From G965215045 sp965215045 (GTDB lineage Bacteria; Pseudomonadota; Gammaproteobacteria; JABABF01), in NCBI GenBank assembly GCA_965215045.1, contig OZ244031.1, positions 186,001 through 250,000 of the forward strand: 64,000 bases of DNA. Reading direction: 5' to 3'. The notes under the pieces are model-generated. The model had not been told where the DNA came from. It saw only the letters and a program-made list of their open reading frames with translations, and did not search any database. The position numbers and the translations under genes are program-made. Positions 16,729 through 26,316 of this stretch are shown here, one piece after another; positions within the stretch are counted from its first letter, which is position 1; the number at the start of each line of letters is the position of its first letter.

Positions 16729-18821
16729 ACCGAGAAGCACTACCCGGGCCAGCAGCGGGAGAAAACACGGAACACGCGGCCCCGGGTCTGCGCCTGGGCA
16801 GGCTGGGACGACGTTTCCGCATCCTGCATTACTGCCTGGTCGCAGCACTGTGCTGGCAGCCATTGCCAGCACCGGGGGAGGAGTACACCGTCAACTTTAA
16901 TGATTCCGAGATCACGGAGATGATTCGTTTCATTGCCGAGGTCACCGGGGAGACGTTCTTGGTCGACCCGCGCGTCAAGGGCAAGATCCAGGTGATCTCC
17001 TCCAAGCCGGTCAACGACGAGGAACTCTACGACCTGTTTCTCGCCATCCTGAGTGTGCACGGCTACACCGCCGTGCATTCCCCGGACGGCATCATCCGCA
17101 TCGTGCCGACCCAGACGGCGCGCACCCACCCGGGACCGGTCGGCGAGGGAGTCACCGGGCGCGAAAACCTGGAGATTGTCACCCGGGTGATCCCGCTGGA
17201 CAATATCGAGGCGAACAAGCTGGTCTCGGTGATCCGGCCCCTGCTGCCCTCGCAGAGTCACCTGGCGGCGTACCCGCCCACCAATTCGATCATCATCGCC
17301 GACAGTGCGGCCAATATCGCCAAGCTGGGCAAGATCATCGAGCGCATCGACCTCGACACCGAACAGCAGATCGACGTGATCAAACTGCAATTTGCCGACG
17401 CCACGGAAATCGAACGGCTGGTGCAGGCCCTGGAAAAAATCCAGAAAGGCGGGCAGGAATTTGTCATGATCACCGACTCGCGCACCAACAGCATCCTGCT
17501 CAAGGGCGGCGAGGCGCAGCGCCAGCGGGTGCTGGAACTGATCTCGCGGCTGGACTCGCCGGTCGGCCGGGTCAGCAACGCCCGCGTGATCTATCTCAAG
17601 CACGCGGAGGCCTCCGACCTCGCGCCGATCCTGAACAAGGTGATTAAAAACATCGAGGCCCTGGACCGCAACAAGAATCGCGGCAAGGTGCAATTGGAAG
17701 CGCACGAGGCAACCAACTCCCTGATCATCACCGCCGAGGGCGCATTGCTTAAAACCCTGGAGGCGATCATCACCCAGTTGGACATCCGCCGCGCCCAGGT
17801 ATTGCTGGAAGCGATCGTGGCGGAAATCCGCCATACCGATGATCGCAATTTAGGCGTGGAATTCCTGTTGACCGACAGCGACCACGGCCTCACCAGTTTC
17901 AGTGCCGGCGGCAGTTCCAGCATCCTGCGCGGCCTGGCGGTTGCCGCCAGCGGTGCCGACACCGCCCGGGCACTGGTCGAAGGCCTCAGTGCCAGTGCCG
18001 CCGCCGTCGAGGGCATCAGCCTGGGCATCGGGGATTTCAACGAGAGCGACAGGTTATTTGCCGCCGTGCTGAGTGCCCTGCAGAAAAACGTGCGGGTCAA
18101 CATTCTCTCCACCCCGAACCTGCTCACCCTGGATAACACCGAGGCCTCGATCGTGGTCGGGCAGAACGTCCCGTTCCTGACCGGTTCCTTCGTCAGCGGC
18201 AACAACTCCTCGGTCAATCCCTTCCAGACCATTTCACGGCGCGATGTCGGCATTACGATGAAAGTGACGCCACACATCAACGAGGGCGACACCGTGCTGC
18301 TGGACATCGAACAGGAAGTCTCCAGTGTCACCGGTTCTTCCCAGCAGGCCGCCGACATCATCACCAACCAGCGCAAGATTCAAACCACGGTGCTCGCCGG
18401 CAACAAGGAGATCATCGTGCTGGGCGGGCTGATCACCGAGGAGGTGCAGGAAACCGAACGCAAGGTGCCTTTCCTGGGCGACATCCCGGTGCTGGGCCGA
18501 TTGTTTCGCAGCAACGCGGTAGACCTGGAGAAAACCCACCTGCTGGTATTCATTCGCCCGACCATCATTCGCAACATCGAGGACATCTCCAGGGAGACGC
18601 GCGAAAAGTACCTCAGGTTCCGCGAGCTGCAACTGGAACGGCAGGCGGCCGGCCTGGAACTCGCCAAGGACCTGCAGACGCCGTTGCTGCCCTCCTGGGA
18701 ACAGCAACTGCGCAAGAAAGTCATCGAGGCGGAGCTGAATGAAGAAGACGCCGCCGACAATGCAGACGCCGCCGACAACGCAGACGACGCCGACAATAAT
18801 GAAGCTCGAAACGACAATTGA
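16725..18821 (+). CDS. gspD: Type II secretion outer membrane secretin GspD
   Basis: 698 residues. After a signal segment (ILHYCLVAALCWQPLPAPG) come N0 (VNFNDSEITEMIRFIAEVTG), three N/KH-like domains and the secretin beta-barrel domain with the VPFLTGSF gate motif and the conserved C-terminal IFIRPTIIR-type strand. It forms the 15-fold outer membrane channel. The tail is an acidic repeat of AADNAD type. The DNA encoding this tail (about 18739-18815) is a short tandem repeat, and it overlaps the start of gspE. No pilotin-type S-domain helix is obvious. Confidence 0.95.
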   Translation: MNREALPGPAAGENTEHAAPGLRLGRLGRRFRILHYCLVAALCWQPLPAPGEEYTVNFNDSEITEMIRFIAEVTGETFLVDPRVKGKIQVISSKPVNDEELYDLFLAILSVHGYTAVHSPDGIIRIVPTQTARTHPGPVGEGVTGRENLEIVTRVIPLDNIEANKLVSVIRPLLPSQSHLAAYPPTNSIIIADSAANIAKLGKIIERIDLDTEQQIDVIKLQFADATEIERLVQALEKIQKGGQEFVMITDSRTNSILLKGGEAQRQRVLELISRLDSPVGRVSNARVIYLKHAEASDLAPILNKVIKNIEALDRNKNRGKVQLEAHEATNSLIITAEGALLKTLEAIITQLDIRRAQVLLEAIVAEIRHTDDRNLGVEFLLTDSDHGLTSFSAGGSSSILRGLAVAASGADTARALVEGLSASAAAVEGISLGIGDFNESDRLFAAVLSALQKNVRVNILSTPNLLTLDNTEASIVVGQNVPFLTGSFVSGNNSSVNPFQTISRRDVGITMKVTPHINEGDTVLLDIEQEVSSVTGSSQQAADIITNQRKIQTTVLAGNKEIIVLGGLITEEVQETERKVPFLGDIPVLGRLFRSNAVDLEKTHLLVFIRPTIIRNIEDISRETREKYLRFRELQLERQAAGLELAKDLQTPLLPSWEQQLRKKVIEAELNEEDAADNADAADNADDADNNEARNDN

Positions 18822-20472
18822 AGAAACCGCCCAGGCCCGTTCGCAGGACGAGCTGCAGCCGGCGGAGACTGACCAGGCCGGACTGCGGGAGCAGACGCGG
18901 CAGGAGTCTGCTGCGAGCCCTGCACCGCCGGCCGCAGGTAGCACCGGGGAGATGGAAGAGAACGGCGAGTTGACAGACGGACGCGCCAACGGCGACCCGC
19001 GACTGCCGCCCCGCCTGCCGTACTCATTTTCGCGCAACCACGGCCTGCTCCTGGAACAACGCGGAGAGCAGTTAATCCTGCTGCACAGGGAAGGCGAGTT
19101 GCGACTGGAACTGCTGGGCGAAGTATGCCGCTATATACAGGCACCGCTGGACGGCCTGGAAAAAGTCTCGGGACAGCAATTCCAGACCTCCCTGACCCGC
19201 GCGCACCAGAAGGATGACTCCGAGGCGGCGCGCGCTGCCGCCGACCTGGATGCCGACCAGGACCTGTCGCGACTGGCCGAGGAAATTCCCGATGCAACGG
19301 ACCTGATGGAGGGCGACGACGATGCGCCGGTGGTGCGTTTGATTAACGCGGTGCTCTCCCAGGCGGTGCGCGCACACGCCTCCGACATTCACATCGAAAC
19401 CTTCGAAGACAATGTCTCGGTGCGCTTTCGTGTCGACGGCGTGCTGCACGATATCCTCTCGCCCAACCGGCGACTCGCCCCGCTACTGGTCTCGCGCCTC
19501 AAGGTCATGGCCAAGCTGGATATCGCCGAAAAGCGCGTGCCCCAGGACGGCCGCATCTCGGTGCGTATCGCCGGGCACGCGGTAGACATCCGCCTGTCGA
19601 CCATTCCCTCTGCACACGGGGAGCGCGTGGTCTTGCGCCTGCTCGACACCGAGGGCGGCCGGCTCTCGGTGCAGCAGCTGGGAATGCGCGAACAGGCGCA
19701 CAATAACTTTCTCAAGGTATTGCACGCCCCGCACGGCATCATTCTCGTGACCGGGCCCACCGGTTCCGGCAAAACCACCAGTCTCTACGCCGGCATTACC
19801 GAGATCAACGAGAGTTCGCGCAACATCATGACCATCGAGGACCCGGTGGAATACATGCTGGAAGGGATTGCACAGACACAGGTCAATACCAAGGTCGGCA
19901 TGAGCTTCGCCCGCGGCCTGCGCGCGATCCTGCGCCAGGACCCGGACGTGGTGATGATCGGCGAAATCCGCGACCTGGAGACTGCCGAGATCGCGGTGCA
20001 GGCAAGCCTGACCGGTCACCTCGTGCTCTCCACCCTGCACACCAACACCGCCATCGGCGCGATCACCCGCTTGCAGGACATGGGCGTGGAATCGTTCCTG
20101 CTCTCCTCCAGCCTGGTGGCGATGATCGCCCAGCGGCTGGTGCGCAGGTTGTGCGTCGAATGCCGCGAGCCCTACCAACCGGGCAAAAGTGAATTGGAAC
20201 GCCTGCAGCTGGAGCCGAAAAAAGACCTGGTGCTCCACCGCGCCAAGGGCTGTGAAAAATGCAATGGCCTGGGGTACCGCGGCCGCACCGGCATTTACGA
20301 ACTGCTGCTCATGGATGAAACTCTCAAGGAGATGATCAACAAGGGAACCGGCGAACAGGAGATGGGACGTTACGCCCACCAGCACGCCGACAGCATTATC
20401 CAGGACGGTGTGCAGCGGGTTCTGAACGGCGAAACCACCCTGGAGGAACTGCTGCGCGTCACTCTGCACTGA
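18799..20472 (+). CDS. gspE: Type II secretion ATPase GspE
   Basis: 557 residues from ATG 18799, which lies inside the gspD tail (23-base overlap); earlier in-frame ATGs at 18739 and 18760 fall in the repeat and are less likely. The N-terminal 90 residues are acidic and low complexity. The ATPase core has Walker A GPTGSGKTT near residue 320, the Asp box EDPVEYMLEGIAQTQ, Walker B VVMIGEIRD and the His box TGHLVLSTLHT. A zinc module follows (CVEC...CEKCNGLGYRGRTGIYELL). The hexamer powers pseudopilus assembly, docked on GspL and GspF. Confidence 0.95.
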   Translation: MKLETTIEETAQARSQDELQPAETDQAGLREQTRQESAASPAPPAAGSTGEMEENGELTDGRANGDPRLPPRLPYSFSRNHGLLLEQRGEQLILLHREGELRLELLGEVCRYIQAPLDGLEKVSGQQFQTSLTRAHQKDDSEAARAAADLDADQDLSRLAEEIPDATDLMEGDDDAPVVRLINAVLSQAVRAHASDIHIETFEDNVSVRFRVDGVLHDILSPNRRLAPLLVSRLKVMAKLDIAEKRVPQDGRISVRIAGHAVDIRLSTIPSAHGERVVLRLLDTEGGRLSVQQLGMREQAHNNFLKVLHAPHGIILVTGPTGSGKTTSLYAGITEINESSRNIMTIEDPVEYMLEGIAQTQVNTKVGMSFARGLRAILRQDPDVVMIGEIRDLETAEIAVQASLTGHLVLSTLHTNTAIGAITRLQDMGVESFLLSSSLVAMIAQRLVRRLCVECREPYQPGKSELERLQLEPKKDLVLHRAKGCEKCNGLGYRGRTGIYELLLMDETLKEMINKGTGEQEMGRYAHQHADSIIQDGVQRVLNGETTLEELLRVTLH

Positions 20473-20473
20473 C

Positions 20474-21703
20474 ATGGGCACGTACAGTTACCTGGCGCTG
20501 GATGTCCGCGGTAAAAAGGTACGCGGCGTCATCGAGGGCGAGTCGGAACGCCAGGCGCGTTCCATGCTGCGCAAGCAGGGGCTGCGCCCGCTGCGCTGTA
20601 ATTCCTCTGCGCGCGGTGCCGGCGGCAAGGGCGGCGGTGGACTGTTCTCGCTGCAACTGTTTGAACGCAGCATCGGCATCAATGATATCTCCCTGCTGAC
20701 CCGCCAGGTCGCGGTGTTGCTCCAGGCCGGTCTGCCGCTGGACGAGACCCTGCAGGCCTCCGCCCGGCAGTGTCGCAACGAACGACTCAAGCGCGTGCTG
20801 CTCGAGGTGCGCGAGCGGGTGCTGGAGGGACTGAGTTTTGCCCAGGCACTGGGGGAACATCCCAAGATTTTTAATAACCTGTTCCGGGCGATGGTGCGCG
20901 CCGGCGAACACGCCGGCTACCTGGGGCCGGTGCTGGAGCAACTGGCAGACTACACGGAAACCCGCCAGCAGTCACAACAGAAATTAAAATCGGCGATGGT
21001 CTACCCGGTGATCCTGATCGTGGTCGCAATCGCCGTGGTCGGCGCACTGATGACCTTCGTCGTGCCCAAGCTGGTAACCATCTTTGACAACACCACCGCG
21101 GAACTGCCGCCGTTGACCGTGGCCCTGATTGCGACCAGTGATTTTCTGAACGCCTACTGGCTGCACTGCATCCTGGGCATTGTCGGGGGCCTGGTGGCAG
21201 CGCGCTGGTCACTGCAAAATGAATCGCGGCGCAAGAAGTTTCACGGCACCCTGCTGCGCATGCCTTTTATCGGCGACTTGTTGCGCCAGTTGGAAACCGC
21301 GCGCTTTGCCGGCACGCTCAGCATCCTGACACGCAGCGGCGTACCCCTGCTCGATGCACTGGGCATCTCGCGCGAGGTGTTTTCCAACCTGGTCCTCAAG
21401 GATTGCGCCCAGGACATCGCCGACCAGGTCAGCGAGGGCGGCAGCCTGCATCGGGCCATGGACGAGAGCGAGCAGTTTCCCCCGCTGATGGTGCAGATGG
21501 TCGCCAGCGGCGAGGGCAGCGGCAAGCTCGAGGAAATGCTGGAGCGCGCCTCGGTCAACCAGGAACGCGAACTGGAAATGATGATGGCCTCGCTGATGTC
21601 CGCCTTCCAGCCGCTCATGGTGCTGGTCATGGCGGGCCTGGTGCTGACCATCGTGCTGGCCGTGCTGTTGCCAATGTTTGAACTTAATGATTTAGTACAG
21701 TAA
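20474..21703 (+). CDS. gspF: Type II secretion platform protein GspF
   Basis: 409 residues with two repeated cytoplasmic helical domains (SLLTRQVAVLLQAGLPLDETL and, in the second half, GTLSILTRSGVPLLDALGI) and three membrane helices (SAMVYPVILIVVAIAVVGAL, the central pair, and the C-terminal VLVMAGLVLTIVLAVLLPMF). It begins two bases after gspE. It is the central inner membrane rotor-like subunit bound by GspE. Length and domain order are standard. Confidence 0.96.
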   Translation: MGTYSYLALDVRGKKVRGVIEGESERQARSMLRKQGLRPLRCNSSARGAGGKGGGGLFSLQLFERSIGINDISLLTRQVAVLLQAGLPLDETLQASARQCRNERLKRVLLEVRERVLEGLSFAQALGEHPKIFNNLFRAMVRAGEHAGYLGPVLEQLADYTETRQQSQQKLKSAMVYPVILIVVAIAVVGALMTFVVPKLVTIFDNTTAELPPLTVALIATSDFLNAYWLHCILGIVGGLVAARWSLQNESRRKKFHGTLLRMPFIGDLLRQLETARFAGTLSILTRSGVPLLDALGISREVFSNLVLKDCAQDIADQVSEGGSLHRAMDESEQFPPLMVQMVASGEGSGKLEEMLERASVNQERELEMMMASLMSAFQPLMVLVMAGLVLTIVLAVLLPMFELNDLVQ

Positions 21704-21732
21704 ATCCCTGTTTTTCACTCCGGAGAAACGCC

Positions 21733-22164
21733 ATGAAACTGTTTCATGCCCGCAAAAAGAAAGGGTTCAGCCTGTTAGAGGTGCTGGTGGTGATGGTCAT
21801 CCTGGGCATCCTGATGAGCTACGTGGGACCCAAGGTCTTCGGACGGGTCGCCCAGGCCCGGACGCAGAAGGTGCACGCCGATTTCCGCACCATCGAGACC
21901 GCCTTGAAGATCTACCGCCTGGATAACTACAGTTACCCGAACGCCCAGGAGGGATTGGGTGCCCTGGTGAACCGGCCCTCCAATGCCCGCAACTGGAAAC
22001 AGGATGGTTACCTGGACCGGCTGCCCAAGGATCCCTGGGGTCGGGACTACCTCTACCGGAGACCGGGACAGCACGGCCCCTTTGACATCCTGTCACTGGG
22101 TGCAGATGGCAACCTGGGCGGCGAGGGTGAGGACGCGGACATCGGCAATTGGCAGTCGCCTTGA
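21733..22164 (+). CDS. gspG: Major pseudopilin GspG
   Basis: 143 residues. The type III signal KKKGFSLLEVLVVMVILGIL has the cleavage site G^F with Glu at +5. The C-terminus holds the calcium-binding loop region (DPWGRDYLYRRPGQHGPFDILSLGADG...GEGEDADIGNW) typical of GspG. A good Shine-Dalgarno (CGGAG) precedes the ATG. It polymerises into the pseudopilus after processing by prepilin peptidase. Confidence 0.97.
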   Translation: MKLFHARKKKGFSLLEVLVVMVILGILMSYVGPKVFGRVAQARTQKVHADFRTIETALKIYRLDNYSYPNAQEGLGALVNRPSNARNWKQDGYLDRLPKDPWGRDYLYRRPGQHGPFDILSLGADGNLGGEGEDADIGNWQSP

Positions 22165-22189
22165 GGCGACGCCGTGACGGTCTCACGCC

Positions 22190-22786
22190 ATGACCCATGC
22201 CCGGGTGCCCCGGCGCAGCGCTCGCGGATTCTCCCTGTTGGAGGTCCTCGTGGTCATGGCGATCGTCGGTATCATCGCCGGGGCCGCCGCCCTGGGTTTT
22301 GGTGCCCGTAAGGACCCGCTGCGGGAGGAAGCCAAGCGCCTGTACGACCAGACCCAGCTGGTGCGCGAAGACGCGGTGTTGCAGGACCGGCAGTTTGGTT
22401 TGGAAGTACTGGAGGATGCGGACGGGCGCTACCGCTACCGCTGGCTGGAATATCACAGCGGCAGCGACCGCTGGCTGCACAGCCGCAAGAACGGTTTGCA
22501 GGCGCGCCAGCTGCCATCCGGGGTGCGCCTGGCATTAAACGTCGAGGACGAGTCTGTTGCCTTGTCAGACCGTGAACGGCAAGAGCTCGAGGAGCAGGAT
22601 GAGGAAAGGAAACGGGAAGATGAAAACACGGACGAGGGCTGGCCGCAGGTGTTTTTCCTGTCCAGCGGCGAAGTGACCCCGTTTCGCATGTACTTTCGGC
22701 GCGACTACGAGGACGGCGGCGAGAGAGAGATCCTGCTGGAAGGCGACATGATCGGACGCATCAAGTTGCACCGGGAAGAGGAATGA
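22190..22786 (+). CDS. gspH: Minor pseudopilin GspH
   Basis: 198 residues with the pseudopilin leader RSARGFSLLEVLVVMAIVGI and Glu +5. It has the GspH/FimT layout, with strands around RYRYRWLEYHSG and a C-terminal ILLEGDMIGRIKLH. A highly charged loop (about 130-150, EEQDEERKREDENTDEG) is unusual. It begins 25 bases after gspG and overlaps gspI by 4 bases. Confidence 0.93.
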   Translation: MTHARVPRRSARGFSLLEVLVVMAIVGIIAGAAALGFGARKDPLREEAKRLYDQTQLVREDAVLQDRQFGLEVLEDADGRYRYRWLEYHSGSDRWLHSRKNGLQARQLPSGVRLALNVEDESVALSDRERQELEEQDEERKREDENTDEGWPQVFFLSSGEVTPFRMYFRRDYEDGGEREILLEGDMIGRIKLHREEE

Positions 22787-23211
22787 AAGCGCATACGCCG
22801 AGACGCCGGGGCTTTGCCCTGATCGAAGTATTGGTCGCGGTGGCGATCGTCGGTCTCGCCCTGCCCGCCATGCTGTTCAGCATCATGGGACGCATTGATG
22901 GCATCGCCTACATGCGGGAGCGGACCATCGCCAGCTGGGTGGCGTCGAACCGCCTGACCGAGTTGCACGTACTGAACCTGGAAACCGGCGAAATACCCGA
23001 AGGACGCGCCGAGGGCGTCGTGGAAATGGCGAAAACGCGCTGGGGTTGGGGAGTGGAAACTGAGCCCACCGATCTCGAACATTTCCACCGGGTCGAAGTC
23101 CAGGTCTGGAAAGATGATGACCCGCTGCGCGCCGTGGTGGCGAGCATGGTTACCTACCTGAACGATTTCGAGGCCATGGTCGAGGCCATGGACCAGGTCA
23201 GCTCGCCGTGA
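22783..23211 (+). CDS. gspI: Minor pseudopilin GspI
   Basis: 142 residues. The leader RRRGFALIEVLVAVAIVGL has the cleavage site and Glu +5, and the body has the NRLTELH and GWGVETEPTDLEHFHRVEVQV segments found in GspI. It forms the pseudopilus tip with GspJ and GspK, which follow in overlapping frames. Confidence 0.93.
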   Translation: MKAHTPRRRGFALIEVLVAVAIVGLALPAMLFSIMGRIDGIAYMRERTIASWVASNRLTELHVLNLETGEIPEGRAEGVVEMAKTRWGWGVETEPTDLEHFHRVEVQVWKDDDPLRAVVASMVTYLNDFEAMVEAMDQVSSP

Positions 23212-23963
23212 ACGCCGCGGGAAACTTTTCCCGGCAGCGCCGCGGGCGGCGTTCCGGCTTCACGCTGCTCGAACTGCTGCTGTCCATTTCACTGACTGCG
23301 CTGGTGGGTGCCATGGCCTATGCCGGGCTGAGTGCGGCGATCAGTGCCGACGAACGCAACCAGGAGAATGCCGAGCGGCTGCGCGAGGTCAACCTGGCGA
23401 TGATGATCCTGGCGCGCGACCTGCGCCAGTCTCAACGACGCAAAGTTCGCAATGAACAGGGGGTGCCCATTACCGGCTTCTTCGGCAATGGCACCGATGA
23501 TCGGGCGATGGCCCTGACCCGCGGCGGCTGGCAAAACCCGGCCGGGCGCAATCGCAGCAACATGCAGCGTGTTCATTACCATTTTCGTGACAACAAGCTG
23601 ATCCGGGAATCCTGGACGATACTGGACCGCACGGCAGACAGTGCTTCCTTCAGCAACACCCTGCTGAGCGATGTCAACAGCCTGCAAATCAAGTTCTTGC
23701 GACCCCTGGCCGAGCAGAACGAGACCCTGGGCAGCGAGTGGCTCGATCGCTGGATGCCGGACATGTCAGAGGTACACAGGACAGAAAATGTACACCCCGA
23801 CGTTCAAACCACCTTCCTGCCGATCGCAGTAGACGTGGAGATGGAACTGGAAGACCTGGGCCGGGTGCGGCGCCTGTTTGCCGTGGCCGCCGAATGGCCG
23901 CGCTACAACAACTACCTGTCCCGGTGGTACCAAAAGATAGACCTGGATGGAGCGGAACCATGA
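23208..23963 (+). CDS. gspJ: Minor pseudopilin GspJ
   Basis: 251 residues, leader RRSGFTLLELLLSISLTALVG with Glu +5. The globular part has ARDLRQSQRRKVRNEQG, ALTRGGWQNPAGRNRSNMQRV and the RPLAEQNETLGSEW region typical of GspJ. The ATG overlaps gspI and the stop overlaps gspK, each by 4 bases. It is a tip-complex pseudopilin. Confidence 0.94.
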   Translation: MNAAGNFSRQRRGRRSGFTLLELLLSISLTALVGAMAYAGLSAAISADERNQENAERLREVNLAMMILARDLRQSQRRKVRNEQGVPITGFFGNGTDDRAMALTRGGWQNPAGRNRSNMQRVHYHFRDNKLIRESWTILDRTADSASFSNTLLSDVNSLQIKFLRPLAEQNETLGSEWLDRWMPDMSEVHRTENVHPDVQTTFLPIAVDVEMELEDLGRVRRLFAVAAEWPRYNNYLSRWYQKIDLDGAEP

Positions 23964-25048
23964 GCGGACGGAGCGGAAGGTGGACAATCGCGGGCGGTAC
24001 CCGGAAAAAAAACCGGGGTGCTGCACTGCTGCTCGCCTTGTTCGTGGTCGGCATGGTCTCTGCGCTGTCGGTGCGCATGACCGGGGACTACCTGACCAAC
24101 ATCCGCTACCAGCGCAATTACCTGTACGGAGAACAGGCCTATTTCTACCTGCTCTCGGCCGAGGCGCTGGCCATGCACACGCTGCTCGAGGACCTGCTGG
24201 AGGACCGCAGCAATACGCGCTGGCATGACAGCCACTGCGAGACATGGGCGAACGACCGCGTGCGACTTCCGATCCCGGGCGGTGCGATCTCGGTCCGCAT
24301 TCGCGACCTCCAGTCGCGTTTCAACATTAACGGCATGCGCCTGCACGTGAGGGGCATCGATCATCTGAGTGCCACGGTGCCGTACTCGATTCATCATCGA
24401 CGTTTTGTGCGCCTGTTGCAGGTCGTCTCCCCGGGGCTCAGCGAAGAGGATGCCATTGGCATCACCCAGAGGATGGTGGATTGGCTGGACGAGGACTCGG
24501 AAACCCAGGGCACCAACGGCCTGGAAGACGATGGCTATGCGAGCCTTGGATTGCCCTATCGCACATCGAACGGACCGTTCAACAGCGTTACCGAGCTGCG
24601 CTTTATTCCGGGCATCGACCGGGATCTCTACCGGCGCCTGCTCCCGCACATCCGGGCCTGGCCACACGGGGGGAGCAACATCAACATCAATACCGCCACG
24701 CCCGCCGTGTTGCGTGCACTGCCCGACACGGGAGGACTGCGCCCCATCGGTGCCGATGACGTGGAGGAGGCACTCTATGAGCGCGACGCCGAGGAACAAA
24801 ACCCGGTGTCCGACCCGGAGAATTTCGCCTACCGTTACTCCTGCGGTTATAACAACGTCGGCGAATTCGCCGGCCTGGTGCCCTGGGTCGGCAAGGTCAG
24901 GCAGACGGGCATGACAACCCACTCAACTGATTTCATAGTGCAATCGGAGGTGCAACTGGCCGACGTCACCACGCGTATGAAATCCGTCGTGCGGCGTCAC
25001 CGCAGCGGACATTTGTACGTGATCATGCGCAGTTTTCACGATCTCTGA
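23960..25048 (+). CDS. gspK: Minor pseudopilin GspK
   Basis: 362 residues from ATG 23960 (ATGA overlap with gspJ). The leader KKNRGAALLLALFVVGMVSAL lacks Glu at +5, as is normal for GspK, which caps the pseudopilus. The body has DLQSRFNINGM, VDWLDEDSETQGTNGLEDD (the alpha-domain with an acidic calcium-type site), and NINTATPAVLRALPD, a helix-hairpin-helix-like motif common in GspK. Confidence 0.95.
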   Translation: MSGRSGRWTIAGGTRKKNRGAALLLALFVVGMVSALSVRMTGDYLTNIRYQRNYLYGEQAYFYLLSAEALAMHTLLEDLLEDRSNTRWHDSHCETWANDRVRLPIPGGAISVRIRDLQSRFNINGMRLHVRGIDHLSATVPYSIHHRRFVRLLQVVSPGLSEEDAIGITQRMVDWLDEDSETQGTNGLEDDGYASLGLPYRTSNGPFNSVTELRFIPGIDRDLYRRLLPHIRAWPHGGSNININTATPAVLRALPDTGGLRPIGADDVEEALYERDAEEQNPVSDPENFAYRYSCGYNNVGEFAGLVPWVGKVRQTGMTTHSTDFIVQSEVQLADVTTRMKSVVRRHRSGHLYVIMRSFHDL

Positions 25049-25062
25049 TCCGGGACGCGAGC

Positions 25063-26316
25063 ATGTCATCCTCCGTGCTGTTCCTGCATCCCGCAGAAGA
25101 CGGCGTCTACCGCTGGCAACGCGGGAGACGGGACGCCGACCCGGAGGAAGGTACCTTGCAGGAGGCGACGGAAATTCCCGCACTTCTTGCCAACGGCGAA
25201 ACACCGGAGATCGTGCTGATGGCACCCGCCCGGGAAACATCCCTGTACCGCGTCCCTTTCAATCCCGACGAACGCAAGCACCTGTTGCAGACCGTGCCCT
25301 ATCTCCTGGAGGAACAGCTGGCCTCGAATATCGACAAGTTGCATTTTGCACTGGGTGCCATCGACCAGGAGCACGTCGTTGTCGCCATCCTCAGGCGCAA
25401 CTGGCTGGCACAACACCTGGAAGAATTGCAGGAGGCCGGTGTGCAACCCGGTTTCTGCATCCCCGAGCAGCAACTGCTGCCGACAGCTCCCGGGGGCTGG
25501 AGTTGTCATCTGTGCAACGACTGGCTGACCGTGCACACGGCCCAGGGACGCGGGCTCAGTTGCAACCGGGAGATCATCACGCCCGCCCTCACGCTGCTGG
25601 CCGAGGATGAATTTCCCGCATCCATCGCCTGGTACGGTACCCGGGCAGAGCTCACAGGCTTCAAGGAGGCACTCGCTGAAAGCCTGCGGGACATCCCCGT
25701 TGCCGAACAGGCGGAACAGCCCCCGCTGCCCTCCTCCGCCGAACTCAAGACCCTGCTCAACCTGCTGCAGGGCGAGTTCAGGAAAAAACTTTCCTGGACC
25801 GCTCTGCTGCAAGAATGGGGTGCCGCCGCCGGCCTGCTCCTGGGCATCGCCCTGGCGTACACCGCCGCCCTGGGTGCCGAGTACCGGGAACTGCGCCAGG
25901 AAGACCGCCGGCTGCAACAGGCGACAGCGGCGATTTCCTACAGTGCCTACCCGGAGGCACCGCCGCGGGAAATCGCCACGCTCAGTGACCGCCTGGCACA
26001 GGAGCAAGCGCAGTTACAAGACCTGGAGCGGCTGCAGAAAAGCAACTTCGTGCGTATGATGCGCATGGCCGGCGATGCCTTGCATGCCGTCCCCGGAACG
26101 CGACTGCAGAGCCTCAGGTACAATGACCGGGAACGGAAGCTGCTGATGGAATTTGAGACCAGGCAATTCAGCAACATCCAAAAAGTGCGCGACCGTTTGC
26201 AAACGCTGGGCGTGGAATCACGCCTGCTGAACAGCAATGAACGTAAAGGACAGTTTCGCGTGCGCCTGGAATTCAGCTGGTCCGGCAATCGCAAGGCGGA
26301 GAGCAAAAGCTCATGA
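25063..26316 (+). CDS. gspL: Type II secretion inner membrane protein GspL
   Basis: 417 residues. The cytoplasmic actin-like domain (YRVPFNPDERKHLLQTVPYLLEEQL) binds GspE. A single membrane helix (WGAAAGLLLGIALAYTAALG, about 265-285) follows, then a coiled coil and a periplasmic ferredoxin-like domain (LQSLRYNDRERKLLMEFE). It overlaps gspM by 4 bases. Order and size are standard. Confidence 0.94.
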   Translation: MSSSVLFLHPAEDGVYRWQRGRRDADPEEGTLQEATEIPALLANGETPEIVLMAPARETSLYRVPFNPDERKHLLQTVPYLLEEQLASNIDKLHFALGAIDQEHVVVAILRRNWLAQHLEELQEAGVQPGFCIPEQQLLPTAPGGWSCHLCNDWLTVHTAQGRGLSCNREIITPALTLLAEDEFPASIAWYGTRAELTGFKEALAESLRDIPVAEQAEQPPLPSSAELKTLLNLLQGEFRKKLSWTALLQEWGAAAGLLLGIALAYTAALGAEYRELRQEDRRLQQATAAISYSAYPEAPPREIATLSDRLAQEQAQLQDLERLQKSNFVRMMRMAGDALHAVPGTRLQSLRYNDRERKLLMEFETRQFSNIQKVRDRLQTLGVESRLLNSNERKGQFRVRLEFSWSGNRKAESKSS

